Shown here: positions 25,958 through 36,922 of the stretch, in pieces
Numbering within the stretch: position 1 is the first letter of the stretch
Layout of the letters: each line of letters starts with the position of its first letter
Assembly (NCBI GenBank): GCA_017642895.1
Contig: JAEPON010000016.1
Span: forward strand, 17,970-81,969
Source of the DNA: Roseitalea sp.
GTDB lineage: Bacteria; Pseudomonadota; Alphaproteobacteria; Rhizobiales; Rhizobiaceae
Reading direction: 5' to 3'
Length of the DNA: 64,000 nucleotides
Notes under the pieces: generated by a model
What the model saw: only the letters and a program-made list of their open reading frames with translations
Told to the model about the DNA's origin: nothing
Databases searched by the model: none
Translations under genes and position numbers: made by a program

Positions 25958-27358
25958 GTGACCAAGCCGGCATTGAGCCTGGAACCCGTTCTCGACACGC
26001 TTGACAGGTCGGTCGATGACAGCATTGACCGTCTTTTTTCGCTTTTGCGGATACGGTCGATATCCACCGACCCGGCCCACAAGGATGATTGCCGCGCGGC
26101 GGCGCAATGGCTCGCCGACGATCTGGCATCCATCGGCTTTGATGCTTCGGTGCGCGATACGGACGGCCATCCAATGGTCGTCGGCCATCATGCCGGGCCG
26201 TCCGATGACACGCCGCATGTCCTCTTCTACGGGCACTATGACGTCCAGCCGGTGGATCCTCTCGATCTGTGGGATGATGATCCTTTTGATCCGAATGTGA
26301 AGACGCTCGACGGCGCCCAGGTGATTTCGGCGCGCGGTGCATCGGACGACAAGGGCCAACTGATGACCTTCGTCGAGGCCTGCCGTGCCTACAAGGCCGT
26401 CCATGGCGCGCTGCCGTGCCGTGTCTCGATCCTGTTCGAGGGCGAGGAAGAAAGCGGATCGCCCTCGCTCAAACCGTTTCTGACGGCCAACGCCGGCGAG
26501 TTGAAGGCTGATGTCGCGCTCGTCTGCGACACGTCCATGTGGGACGCCGAAACGCCGTCGATCTCCGGCAGCCTGCGTGGTCTGGTCGGCGAGGAGATCA
26601 CAGTCCATGCCGCCGACCGCGATCTGCATTCGGGCTATTTCGGTGGCGCGGCGGCCAATCCGCTGCACATTTTGAGCGCTGTTTTGGCCGCTTTGCGTGA
26701 CGAGACGGGCCGCGTGACCATTCCGCACTTTTACGACGGCGTCGAGGATGTGCCGGCGCAACAGCTTGAAAGCTGGAAGGCGCTGGGGATGACGGACGAG
26801 GCGTTTCTCGGCGAGATCGGCCTGAAACATCCCTCCGGCGAGCGCGGCCGCGGCGTTCTGGAGCTGACCTGGGCGCGGCCGACCGCCGAGGTCAACGGCA
26901 TGACCGGCGGCTATACGGGCGAGGGATTCAAGACCGTCATTCCGGCCAAGGCGTCCGCCAAAGTCTCGTTCCGCCTGGTTGCCGGGCAGGACCCGCAGGC
27001 GATCCGCGACAATTTCCGGGCCTTTGTGCGCGAACGCATTCCCGCCGATTGCCGCGTGGATTTTGCAGAGCACGGCGCATCGCCGGCAATCATGCTGTCA
27101 GCCGATGCGGCTGCGGTCACCGCCGCGAAGGCCGCGTTGTCAGACGAGTGGCCAAAGCCCGCCGCGGTGATCGGCATGGGCGGCTCGATCCCCATCGTCG
27201 GTGATTTCAAGGCCATGCTCGGCATGGATTCGCTGCTGGTCGGTTTTGCCCTGTCGGACGACCGCATCCATTCGCCCAACGAGAAATACAATCTGGCCTC
27301 GTTCAGGAAGGGCCAGCGCTCCTGGGCACGCATTCTCGACGCACTCGCAACGGGCTGA
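25958..27358 (+). CDS. M20 family dipeptidase (ArgE/DapE/CPG2-like metallopeptidase)
   Basis: A 466-residue co-catalytic zinc peptidase starting at GTG with an AGGGAGG site. Metal ligands and catalytic residues are visible: FYGHYDVQP (His), ISARGASDDKGQ (bridging Asp), FEGEEESGSP (catalytic and ligand Glu), VCDTSMW (Asp) and DRIHSPNEKY (His) near the end. The insertion between these motifs is the dimerisation domain. The family includes cytosolic dipeptidases and deacylases; overall it resembles the broad dipeptidase group. It converges on the acyltransferase gene with 9 bp between stops. Confidence 0.92.
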   Translation: MTKPALSLEPVLDTLDRSVDDSIDRLFSLLRIRSISTDPAHKDDCRAAAQWLADDLASIGFDASVRDTDGHPMVVGHHAGPSDDTPHVLFYGHYDVQPVDPLDLWDDDPFDPNVKTLDGAQVISARGASDDKGQLMTFVEACRAYKAVHGALPCRVSILFEGEEESGSPSLKPFLTANAGELKADVALVCDTSMWDAETPSISGSLRGLVGEEITVHAADRDLHSGYFGGAAANPLHILSAVLAALRDETGRVTIPHFYDGVEDVPAQQLESWKALGMTDEAFLGEIGLKHPSGERGRGVLELTWARPTAEVNGMTGGYTGEGFKTVIPAKASAKVSFRLVAGQDPQAIRDNFRAFVRERIPADCRVDFAEHGASPAIMLSADAAAVTAAKAALSDEWPKPAAVIGMGGSIPIVGDFKAMLGMDSLLVGFALSDDRIHSPNEKYNLASFRKGQRSWARILDALATG

Positions 27359-27367
27359 ACGGGGCGG

Positions 27368-28402
27368 CTATTCGGCGGGCGTCAGAACGCGGTCACGCGC
27401 CCGGCGCTCGTAGATGGCAAAGCGCGGCCGCTCAAACAGGAAGCGGCCAAGCCCCGTCAGCCGTGTCGCGTGATAAAGGGCGACCGGCCCTGCGATCGCC
27501 GCCATCGTCGTTACCAGCGAGGCAAGACCGACATCGCCAACAACGCCCGCCTTAACGACAATGGCCCGCGTGAGCGCCATTGGCAGGAAGAAGGCAAGAT
27601 AGATCACGATCGAGTGCCGCCCGATCCAGCTCAGCCCGGTTGCGAGCGGTGTACGGCCCATCCTGGCCGTGACAATCGTCGCGGCCGCGATGATGGCTGC
27701 CGTGCCCAGGGCAGCGAACAGCAGCCCCGTGCCCGGCAGATGCGTCTGCACCTGGGCGACGGATTGGACCGGCACCCAGATCGCCATCAGCAGGAGGGCC
27801 GGCAGCGGATTGGCGGCGACACCCGATGCGAACGCGAAAATCTGGCGATGAAGCAGATGACCGGACGCAAAGAAGATAAAGCGGTCCGCCATCTCATCGG
27901 CCACAAGCCAGCCCGTTTCGACAGGCGCCAGATGGGCGACCAGCGCGACGATGAGCACGGCCGGAGCGGGAACTCTGCGAGTCAGCCGTGCGAGAAGGAA
28001 GAAGAGCGGCAGGAGATAGATGAACCACAATGTGCCGAACGGCTGGACGAAAGCGGTCAGATAGGCGCCGATGGCGGCGGGCAAACCATCGTCATGGGCG
28101 ATCTGCGGTGCCTTGAAGACGAACTGGATTGTCACCCACAGCGCATAGAAATACACATAATGCACAATGCGGCGATCGACGAAACGCCGCCACTGCCAAT
28201 CCATCACCCGGTGCGCGAACAGGCCGGCGATGACAAAGAAAGCCGGCACACGAAACGGCTCGGCAAATGCCACCGCGCCATGCAGCCAGCCTTCGCCGCC
28301 AAGCGCCAGGCCGACGCCAAGCGTCGAATGCATCATCACCACCAGCATGATGCAAATGCCACGTGCCTGATCGACCCATTCAATGCGTCTGCCGCGGTTC
28401 AT
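27368..28402 (-). CDS. Acyltransferase family 3 membrane protein
   Basis: A 344-residue integral membrane protein from an ATG at 28402 with a GAGG site. The start RRIEWVDQARGICIMLVVMMHST is the typical first segment of acyltransferase_3 proteins (OafA/NodX/OpgC group), with an Arg and His near the membrane. About ten hydrophobic segments follow, including WFIYLLPLFFLLARL and SIVIYLAFFLPMAL. Such proteins transfer acetyl or succinyl groups to exopolysaccharides, glucans or lipids across the cytoplasmic membrane. The acceptor is unknown, and no glycan cluster is adjacent. Confidence 0.87.
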   Translation of the reverse strand: MNRGRRIEWVDQARGICIMLVVMMHSTLGVGLALGGEGWLHGAVAFAEPFRVPAFFVIAGLFAHRVMDWQWRRFVDRRIVHYVYFYALWVTIQFVFKAPQIAHDDGLPAAIGAYLTAFVQPFGTLWFIYLLPLFFLLARLTRRVPAPAVLIVALVAHLAPVETGWLVADEMADRFIFFASGHLLHRQIFAFASGVAANPLPALLLMAIWVPVQSVAQVQTHLPGTGLLFAALGTAAIIAAATIVTARMGRTPLATGLSWIGRHSIVIYLAFFLPMALTRAIVVKAGVVGDVGLASLVTTMAAIAGPVALYHATRLTGLGRFLFERPRFAIYERRARDRVLTPAE

Positions 28403-28591
28403 GGCGCGCCTCGGATGTTGTTGACGTAACGTAACATGAACCGGCTTACCGATCGTTGATGGCCGGCCCGATCCTGACATCATGGTCAACCGGGCGTTAA
28501 CGGGCCGGCGCGGTTAACCGCGCCTTAAATCGCGGCACTTTAGGGTCGCCAGGCCGTTTGGTTGTTCAGTGTCACGGTTGTGCGGGCCCGC

Positions 28592-30871
28592 ATGTTTTCA
28601 AGACGAAAAAAGCGCAAGACGCGCGTCGAGCCGCGGTTCGAGGATCGCGGCCGTCGCAGGTCGGCCGCCGATTTTTCGGTGACCGCCGCCGATCGCGCCG
28701 CGCCGCCGCCGGCGCGCAAGCGCAAACCGTCGGGCAAGAAACCCGCCGGCAAGGCCGCATCTGGTACCCGACGGAAACCCGCCGCCCGCGCCTCGGCCGG
28801 CAGGCGCCGCAAGACCGGCGGTCGCGGTCGCGGCGTCCTGCGCGGCTTCGTCTACTGGTCGTTCATCGCCTGCATCTGGGGCGGTGTCGCGCTGGCCGGC
28901 ATCATCGCCTGGTACGGGGCGCAACTGCCCTCGGCCAGCGCCTGGGCCGTCCCCGACAGGCCGCCCAACGTCAAGATCATCGCCATCGACGGAACCCTGG
29001 TGACCAATCGCGGCGCGACGGGCGGCGCGGCGGTCGGCTTGCATGAGATGAGCCCCTATATCCCCAAGGCCGTGATCGCCATCGAGGACCGGCGCTATTT
29101 TTCACATTTCGGGGTTGATCCGGTTGGCTTGGCCCGCGCCATGACCCGCAACCTGATGGCGGGTGGGCTGGTGCAAGGCGGCTCCACCTTGACCCAGCAG
29201 CTCGCCAAGAACCTGTTCCTGACGCCCGAGCGCACCATCGGCCGCAAGGTGCAGGAGGTGCTGCTGGCCCTGTGGCTCGAGCACGAATACTCCAAGGAGC
29301 AGATCCTCGAACTCTATCTCAACCGCGTCTATTTCGGGTCGGGCTCCTATGGCGTCGAAGCCGCCGCCCGCCGCTATTTCGGCAAGTCGGCGCGGGACGT
29401 GTCGCTGCCCGAGGCAGCCCTGCTCGCCGGTCTCCTGAAAGCCCCCTCGCGCCTGTCGCCCAACCGCAATCCCGAACGCGCCGAACGCCGCGCGCAAGTG
29501 GTGCTTTCGGTAATGGGCGAACAGGGGCTTGTGTCCGATTCCGAAATGACCGCCGCCCTGGCGAGCCCGGCCGCGCGCGCCAACCGCTACTGGTCGGGCG
29601 CGCACCACTATGTCGCCGATGCCGTCATGGAGGAGTTGCCGCAACTGATCGGCGAAGTCCGTCAGGATGTGATCGTCGACACCACGGTCGATCTCTACCT
29701 GCAGACCGCCGGCGAGACGGCGATCCGCGCCGCGATCGCCGAACATGGCGCTGCGCGCGATGTCAGCCAGGGCGCGCTGGTGGCTGTTGATCCCACCGGC
29801 GCGGTCCGCGCCATGGTTGGCGGCGTCGATTATGCCGCCTCCCAGTTTGATCGCGCCAGCCAGGCCAAGCGCCAGCCGGGCTCGGCCTTCAAGCCCTTCG
29901 TCTATCTCGCCGCGCTCGAAAACGGCGCGTTGCCGTCTTCGGTGCGCAACGATACGCCCGTCCGGTTCGGCAATTGGTCGCCGGAGAATTATCGCGGCAA
30001 GTATCACGGTCCGGTCACGCTGGAGACCGCGTTGTCGAAATCGCTCAATTCGGTCGCCGCGCAACTGATCATGGAAAGCGGGCCGGGAACCGTGGTGCGC
30101 ACGGCGCAGAAGATGGGCATCGCCTCGCCGCTCAAGGCCAACGCGTCGTTGTCTCTCGGCACGTCCGAGGTCACGCTTTATGAACTGACGTCGGCCTATG
30201 TGCCGTTCGCGTCCGGCGGCTATCGCGCCGAGCCGCATCTGATCCGCCGCGTGACGACAATGGACGGCAAGGTGCTCTATGAGCGCACCGACAGCCCCAG
30301 CCGCGTGCTGCCGCCCGATCTCGCCGGCATGATGAACCAGATGATGAGCCAGACGGTGCGCGCCGGCACGGCCCGCGCGGCGCGGTTCGAACATCCGGCC
30401 GCCGGCAAGACCGGCACCACCCAGAACGGGCGCGATGCCTGGTTTGTCGGCTATACCGCGCATCTGGTGACCGGGGTCTGGTTCGGCAATGACGATGGCG
30501 CGCCGATGAAGAACGTCACCGGCGGCACGCTGCCGGCCGAGACGTGGCGCGATTTCATGGTCGCCGCGCACCAGGGCATGACGATCACGGACCTGCCCGG
30601 CTACATGCCGTTCAACGTCATTCCCAAACCGCGTCCCGAAGGGTTCCCGTTCGGTCCCGGCCGGCGGCCGAGCGCTCCCGTGCCCGGCCAAGGCATCCCG
30701 GTGGCCGATGACAGGTCACCGCCCTCGGGCGCGGCGGCGCGCGAGCGCGTTGCCCTGCCGCCGCCCGATCGCACCGTCACCTCATCGACCGGCGCGCCGC
30801 GTCCGCAGGCCGATGTGGGCGCAACGCAGGGGCAATCGCGAACGGTTCTCGACGTGATCCTGGGCCAGTAG
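28592..30871 (+). CDS. Class A penicillin-binding protein (PBP1A family, bifunctional)
   Basis: A 759-residue peptidoglycan synthase. A basic, Ala/Pro/Lys-rich cytoplasmic tail of about 80 residues precedes one membrane helix (FVYWSFIACIWGGVALAGIIAW). The GT51 glycosyltransferase domain has AIEDRRYFSHFGVDPVG (catalytic Glu) and GGSTLTQQLAKNLFL. The transpeptidase has QPGSAFKPFVYLAAL (Ser-x-x-Lys), SKSLNSVA (SxN) and KTGTTQNG (KTG). The C-terminal 90 residues are Pro-rich and low complexity. The ATG at 28592 is preferred over a TTG at 28562. It polymerises and cross-links the wall during elongation. Confidence 0.95.
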   Translation: MFSRRKKRKTRVEPRFEDRGRRRSAADFSVTAADRAAPPPARKRKPSGKKPAGKAASGTRRKPAARASAGRRRKTGGRGRGVLRGFVYWSFIACIWGGVALAGIIAWYGAQLPSASAWAVPDRPPNVKIIAIDGTLVTNRGATGGAAVGLHEMSPYIPKAVIAIEDRRYFSHFGVDPVGLARAMTRNLMAGGLVQGGSTLTQQLAKNLFLTPERTIGRKVQEVLLALWLEHEYSKEQILELYLNRVYFGSGSYGVEAAARRYFGKSARDVSLPEAALLAGLLKAPSRLSPNRNPERAERRAQVVLSVMGEQGLVSDSEMTAALASPAARANRYWSGAHHYVADAVMEELPQLIGEVRQDVIVDTTVDLYLQTAGETAIRAAIAEHGAARDVSQGALVAVDPTGAVRAMVGGVDYAASQFDRASQAKRQPGSAFKPFVYLAALENGALPSSVRNDTPVRFGNWSPENYRGKYHGPVTLETALSKSLNSVAAQLIMESGPGTVVRTAQKMGIASPLKANASLSLGTSEVTLYELTSAYVPFASGGYRAEPHLIRRVTTMDGKVLYERTDSPSRVLPPDLAGMMNQMMSQTVRAGTARAARFEHPAAGKTGTTQNGRDAWFVGYTAHLVTGVWFGNDDGAPMKNVTGGTLPAETWRDFMVAAHQGMTITDLPGYMPFNVIPKPRPEGFPFGPGRRPSAPVPGQGIPVADDRSPPSGAAARERVALPPPDRTVTSSTGAPRPQADVGATQGQSRTVLDVILGQ

Positions 30872-30916
30872 GTCGAAACGGAAGCGACGCGTCCAAAACA
30901 TTCCAAACCACGCGCC

Positions 30917-30945
30917 TTGCACGCAAAAACCCCTCTCCTTATATA
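30917..30945 (+). promoter_or_regulatory. Candidate promoter of dnaK
   Basis: TTGCAC and TATATA are 17 bp apart, about 120 bp before the dnaK start. The -35 match is weak, so this could equally be a heat-shock sigma (RpoH) promoter with a CTTG-type -35. A 9-bp stem with one G-U pair and a CTTTT loop (30957-30979) sits in the presumed leader. No CIRCE element is present. Confidence 0.35.
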
Positions 30946-31066
30946 CCCGCCAGCGCGGATGGCGCCTTTTGCGCCGTCCGGAAACAATCGATATGCCAAC
31001 AAAGAGGGGCCGCGCACACGAACGCCATAACGGGTCCGTGCGGTTCGCTGAAGAAAGAGGTTAGAC

Positions 31067-32995
<1,929 letters not shown>

Positions 32996-33022
32996 GCCGC
33001 TTCATTTCCTTCACGCAATGAA

Positions 33023-33057
33023 AAAGGCCGATCCGGGAAACCGGGTCGGCCTTTGTT
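33023..33057 (+). terminator. Rho-independent terminator after dnaK
   Basis: A 14-bp stem with one G-U pair, closed by a GAAA tetraloop (33037-33040) and followed by a short T-rich run, lies about 28 bp after the dnaK stop. It confirms that dnaK is not co-transcribed with a downstream dnaJ. Confidence 0.88.
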
Positions 33058-33086
33058 CTTTTCCGCAAATTCAGGCTTGCGCCCTG

Positions 33087-33605
33087 TCAGCCGTAGACCG
33101 CCTCCGATCCGTCGGCCGGCACGAATTTGAGCGCCACGCCATTGATGCAGTGCCGCTTGCCGGTCGGCGCCGGACCGTCATTGAAGACATGGCCCAGATG
33201 ACCGCCGCAGCGGCTGCAATGTTCCTCGGTGCGCGGGATCAAAAGCTTGAAGTCGGTCTTGTAGGCGACCTTGCCCTCGATCTCCTGCCAGAAACTCGGC
33301 CAGCCGGTGCCGCTGTCGAATTTGGTCTCCGACAGGAACAGTTCCTGGTCGCAGCCCGCGCAGTGGAACACGCCGGCCCGCTTTTCGTCGTTGAGCGTGC
33401 TCGTGAAGGGACGTTCGGTGGCCTCCTCGCGCAACACCGCATATTGCATCGGCGTGAGCTGCGCGCGCCATTCTTCCTCGGTCTTGACGATCTCAAAGGC
33501 GCTCTCCGCGGCGGCTGTCGCCGGCGATGCGCCCCACCATTTGACGACGCTCACCGCGGCGGCACCGCCGAGTCCGAGCGTCAGAAACGACCGTTTTGTC
33601 ACCAT
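33087..33605 (-). CDS. msrB: Peptide-methionine (R)-S-oxide reductase, probably exported
   Basis: A 172-residue MsrB that reduces the R epimer of methionine sulfoxide in proteins. The zinc-binding pairs CAGC and CSRC, and the catalytic Cys in RHCINGVALKF, are present. Unlike the second msrB in this window it starts with MVTKRSFLTLGLGGAAAVSVVKWWG, a hydrophobic N-terminus with KRSFLTLG that resembles a weak Tat or Sec signal or a membrane anchor, so it probably acts in the periplasm. An AAGGAG site precedes the ATG; the frame is open to 33776 but upstream residues are not family-like. Confidence 0.92.
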   Translation of the reverse strand: MVTKRSFLTLGLGGAAAVSVVKWWGASPATAAAESAFEIVKTEEEWRAQLTPMQYAVLREEATERPFTSTLNDEKRAGVFHCAGCDQELFLSETKFDSGTGWPSFWQEIEGKVAYKTDFKLLIPRTEEHCSRCGGHLGHVFNDGPAPTGKRHCINGVALKFVPADGSEAVYG

Positions 33606-33740
33606 GTAGAACTCCTTTGTCGGAGGAAAAGATAGCGGCCGGCGCGCAGCTTTGCATCTCACCTTCGTCCACGATTTCGTGAACGTTCGGCGCGCGCCTT
33701 CCGGTGCGACAATTCGCTCGCATGGGGAAACGGCACCCGA

Positions 33741-33759
33741 GTTTGGAATTCTTCCAAAC
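33741..33759. promoter_or_regulatory. Perfect palindrome upstream of phoX (possible operator)
   Basis: GTTTGGAA-TTC-TTCCAAAC is a perfect 8-bp inverted repeat in the 260-bp gap between msrB and phoX. Eleven bases downstream is one CTGTCAC heptamer (33770-33776), a Pho box half site, but its neighbours at 11-bp spacing fit poorly. The binding protein is unknown. Confidence 0.4.
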
Positions 33760-33864
33760 CGAAACATGGCTGTCACACTAAAGTTGCAATCAGGAAGTCG
33801 CGCCGCGGCTGAGCCCGAAAGCCGGATGCGCGCGCACAGTCAAAAGACCATCCGGAGGACTATC

Positions 33865-35889
33865 ATGGACCGCAAAGAGATCATCGAAGATCCGGCGCAC
33901 GGCAACCGCGCTGAGGCGTTCGAGGCATTCGACGACATCCCGACCAATCCGCATCTCGGCAACACGATCGGCGATGTGATCAACCGCCGCTATGGCCGCC
34001 GCGACGTGCTGCGTGGCATGCTTGCCGTCTCGGCGACAACCGCCCTGTTCGGCACCACTGCGCTGACGGCGCCCAAGACCGCGCAGGCGGCCGCCGCCGG
34101 CGACAGCCGTTTCGTCTTTGACGAACTGGCATGGGGCAATGATGAACGGCACCACATTGCCGATGGCTACAATGCTGATGTGCTGATCCGCTGGGGCGAC
34201 CCGATCACCGCCGATGCGCCGGACTTCGATGTGATGAACCAGACACCGGACGCCCAGTCCAAACAGTTCGGCTACAACAATGACTATGTCGGATTCGCCG
34301 AGATCCAGCCCGGCCGCGGCATGCTCTGCGTCAATCACGAATACACCAACGAAGAGGTCATGTTCCCCCAGATCGGCCGCCAGGACCGTTCGGGCTTCGA
34401 GCAGATGACCAGGGAACTCGTCGACATCGAGATGGCCGCCCATGGCGGCTCGGTCTTCGAGATCGTCAAGGGCGAAGACGGCAAATGGTCGGTCAACCGT
34501 GACAACCCGAACAACCGTCGCATCACCGCCGAAACGCCGATCACCTTCAGCGGCCCGGCCGCCGGTCATCCGCGCATGCGCACCAGCACCGATCCCAACG
34601 GCATGACGGTTCTGGGCACTATCAACAATTGCGCCGGCGGCATGACCCCCTGGGGCACCTACCTGATGGCCGAGGAAAACTTCCACGGCTACTTCTGGTC
34701 GGACATTGTCGATGCCGAGGGCAAGGTGGACGTCTCCGCCCAGCCCGATGCGGAGAAGATGGCGCGCTACGGTGTGCCGGGCCGCTGGTATGCGTGGGGC
34801 AAGTTCCACGACCGGTTCAACATCGACAAGGAGCCCAACGAGGCCAACCGGTTCGGTTACATTGTCGAGGTCGATCCGCTGAACCCCAACGCAACGCCGA
34901 TCAAGCACACAGCGCTGGGCCGTTTCCGTCACGAGGGCGCCGAGACCATCATCGCATCGGATGGCCGGCTGGTGATCTATTCGGGCGACGACAACCGCTT
35001 CGACTATCAATACAAATGGGTGTCGCGCGATCCGGTCACCGAAGAGAGTTCCTTCTTCGGTTCGCCTCTTCTGAGCGAAGGCACGCTTTATGTCGCGCGA
35101 TTCAATGATGACGGCACGATCGACTGGATGCCGCTGGTCCATGACGAAGGCCCGCTGACCGCCGAAAACGGCTTTGAAAGCCAGGCCGACATCGCCATCG
35201 ACACGCGCATCGCCGCCGACTTGCTCGGCGCGACCCCGATGGACCGCCCCGAGGATGCGCAGCCGCGCGGCGACGGCACGGCCTATATCATGCTGACCAA
35301 CAACAGCCGCCGGACGCCCGAACAGGTCGATGCGGCCAACCCGCGGCCGGAATCCAACTTCGGTCACATCATCGAGATCAAGGAAGATGGCGGCAACCAT
35401 TCCGCCACCAGGGGCACCTGGTCCATCCTTGTCCTGTGCGGTGATCCCGAGCTGGAGGAAGTCGGCGCGATGTGGAACCCCGAAACGTCGGAAAGCGGCT
35501 GGTTCGGTTCGCCCGACAACTGCGCCATCGACAATTCGGGCCGGCTTTGGATCTCGACCGATCAGGGGTCGGGCTGGGGCCGCACGGGCAAGTCCGACGG
35601 CCTTTACTCGCTTGAGACCGAGGGCGATCTGCGCGGCCATTCCAAACTGTTCTTCCGCTGCCCGGTCGGCGGCGAATTGTGCGGCCCGTATTTCGCCGAC
35701 GAGTCCAGGACGCTGTTCCTGGCGGTTCAGCATCCGGGCACCGACGGAACCAAGGACTTTGCCGGTTTCGAGCGCGACTCGACCTTCGAGGACCCGGCAA
35801 CCCGCTGGCCCGACTTTGACGACGCCATGCCGCCGCGCCCGTCGGTGGTTGTTGTCACCAGGGAAGATGGCGGCGTGATCGCCGTCTGA
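33865..35889 (+). CDS. phoX: PhoX family alkaline phosphatase (Tat-exported)
   Basis: A 674-residue member of the PhoX (DUF839) family: Ca2+/Fe3+-dependent periplasmic phosphatases that release phosphate from organic esters. The N-terminus contains NRRYGRRDVLRGMLAVSATTALFG, a twin-arginine signal, with cleavage likely after AQAAAA near residue 75. Family motifs include GFAEIQPGRGMLCVNHEYTNEE, GGMTPWGTYLMAEENFHGYF, GRFRHEGAETI and VHDEG. A GGAGGA site precedes the ATG; the frame is open to 33652. Such genes are usually PhoB-regulated, which fits the phosphonate locus downstream. Confidence 0.94.
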   Translation: MDRKEIIEDPAHGNRAEAFEAFDDIPTNPHLGNTIGDVINRRYGRRDVLRGMLAVSATTALFGTTALTAPKTAQAAAAGDSRFVFDELAWGNDERHHIADGYNADVLIRWGDPITADAPDFDVMNQTPDAQSKQFGYNNDYVGFAEIQPGRGMLCVNHEYTNEEVMFPQIGRQDRSGFEQMTRELVDIEMAAHGGSVFEIVKGEDGKWSVNRDNPNNRRITAETPITFSGPAAGHPRMRTSTDPNGMTVLGTINNCAGGMTPWGTYLMAEENFHGYFWSDIVDAEGKVDVSAQPDAEKMARYGVPGRWYAWGKFHDRFNIDKEPNEANRFGYIVEVDPLNPNATPIKHTALGRFRHEGAETIIASDGRLVIYSGDDNRFDYQYKWVSRDPVTEESSFFGSPLLSEGTLYVARFNDDGTIDWMPLVHDEGPLTAENGFESQADIAIDTRIAADLLGATPMDRPEDAQPRGDGTAYIMLTNNSRRTPEQVDAANPRPESNFGHIIEIKEDGGNHSATRGTWSILVLCGDPELEEVGAMWNPETSESGWFGSPDNCAIDNSGRLWISTDQGSGWGRTGKSDGLYSLETEGDLRGHSKLFFRCPVGGELCGPYFADESRTLFLAVQHPGTDGTKDFAGFERDSTFEDPATRWPDFDDAMPPRPSVVVVTREDGGVIAV

Positions 35890-35910
35890 CGCCGGCCATC
35901 GGTAACCATC

Positions 35911-35942
35911 AAGGCGCGGGCCTCCCGCCCGTGCCTTTTCTT
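35911..35942 (+). terminator. Rho-independent terminator after phoX
   Basis: An 11-bp stem (AAGGCGCGGGC pairing with GCCCGTGCCTT, one G-U pair) with a 5-base loop and a T-rich end lies 22 bp after the phoX stop and separates it from argB. Confidence 0.8.
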
Positions 35943-35994
35943 ATGCGTCAGGGACGGTTATGAGAGCGCCCGACCCAGTCGCAAGGCGCTCGCC

Positions 35995-36900
35995 ATGGCT
36001 CCCAATGACACATCGACCCCCGCCACCGAGGCGGCGATCCTCGCCGACGCGCTGCCCTATATGCAGCGCTATGCGGGCAAGACGGTTGTCGTCAAATATG
36101 GCGGCCATGCCATGGGCGACGCGGCGCTCGGCAAGGCGTTCGCCCAGGACATCGCGCTTCTCAAACAGTCCGGCGTCAATCCGGTTGTCGTCCATGGCGG
36201 CGGGCCGCAGATCGGCGCCATGCTGGACCGGATGGGCATAAAATCGACGTTCGAGGGCGGCCTGCGTGTCACCGACGAGAAAACCGTCGAGATCGTCGAA
36301 ATGGTGCTCGCCGGATCGATCAACAAGGAGATCGTCGCGCTGATCAACGCCCAGGGCGCCTGGGCGATCGGCCTGTGCGGCAAGGACGGCAATCTGGTCT
36401 TCGCCGAAAAGGCACAAAAGACCGTCAAGGATCCCGACAGCAATATCGAGCGCATCGTCGATCTGGGCTTTGTCGGCGAGCCGGCCAAGGTGGACCGGAC
36501 GCTGCTCGACCAGTTGGCGACCTCGCGCATGATTCCGGTGATCGCGCCGGTGGCACCGGGACGGGACGGGCACACCTACAACATCAATGCCGACACGTTT
36601 TCGGGCGCCATCGCCGGCGCGGTTGCCGCGCAAAGGCTCCTGTTCCTGACCGATGTGCCGGGCGTGCTCGACAAGAATGGCGCGCTGATCAAGGAACTGA
36701 CGGTTTCTCAGGCGCGCGATCTCATCGCTGACGGCACGATTTCCGGCGGCATGATCCCCAAGGTCGAGACCTGCATCGCGGCGCTGACGCGCGGCGTCAA
36801 GGGCGTCGTCATCCTGAACGGCAAGACGCCGCATGCGGTGCTGCTCGAACTGTTCACCGAGCATGGTGCCGGCACGCTGATCGCGCACGATCCGGTCTGA
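35995..36900 (+). CDS. argB: Acetylglutamate kinase
   Basis: ArgB phosphorylates N-acetyl-L-glutamate, the second step of arginine biosynthesis. The 301-residue protein has the amino acid kinase fold: TVVVKYGGHAMGD (Lys for phosphate), VVVHGGGPQIGAML, the substrate-binding FEGGLRVTDEKT, NINADTFSGAIAGAVAAQRLLFLTDVPGVLD and the C-terminal SGGMIPKVETCIAAL. The extended N-terminal helix of about 25 residues is typical of arginine-sensitive hexameric enzymes. No other arginine gene is adjacent. It converges on the acyl-CoA dehydrogenase gene. Confidence 0.96.
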   Translation: MAPNDTSTPATEAAILADALPYMQRYAGKTVVVKYGGHAMGDAALGKAFAQDIALLKQSGVNPVVVHGGGPQIGAMLDRMGIKSTFEGGLRVTDEKTVEIVEMVLAGSINKEIVALINAQGAWAIGLCGKDGNLVFAEKAQKTVKDPDSNIERIVDLGFVGEPAKVDRTLLDQLATSRMIPVIAPVAPGRDGHTYNINADTFSGAIAGAVAAQRLLFLTDVPGVLDKNGALIKELTVSQARDLIADGTISGGMIPKVETCIAALTRGVKGVVILNGKTPHAVLLELFTEHGAGTLIAHDPV

Positions 36901-36922
36901 CACACGGCTTGAACGGTGTCGC

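Noticed and set aside
30872..31066. CIRCE/HrcA element upstream of dnaK
   Set aside because: No TTAGCACTC-N9-GAGTGCTAA inverted repeat is present; only an unrelated 9-bp leader hairpin was found.
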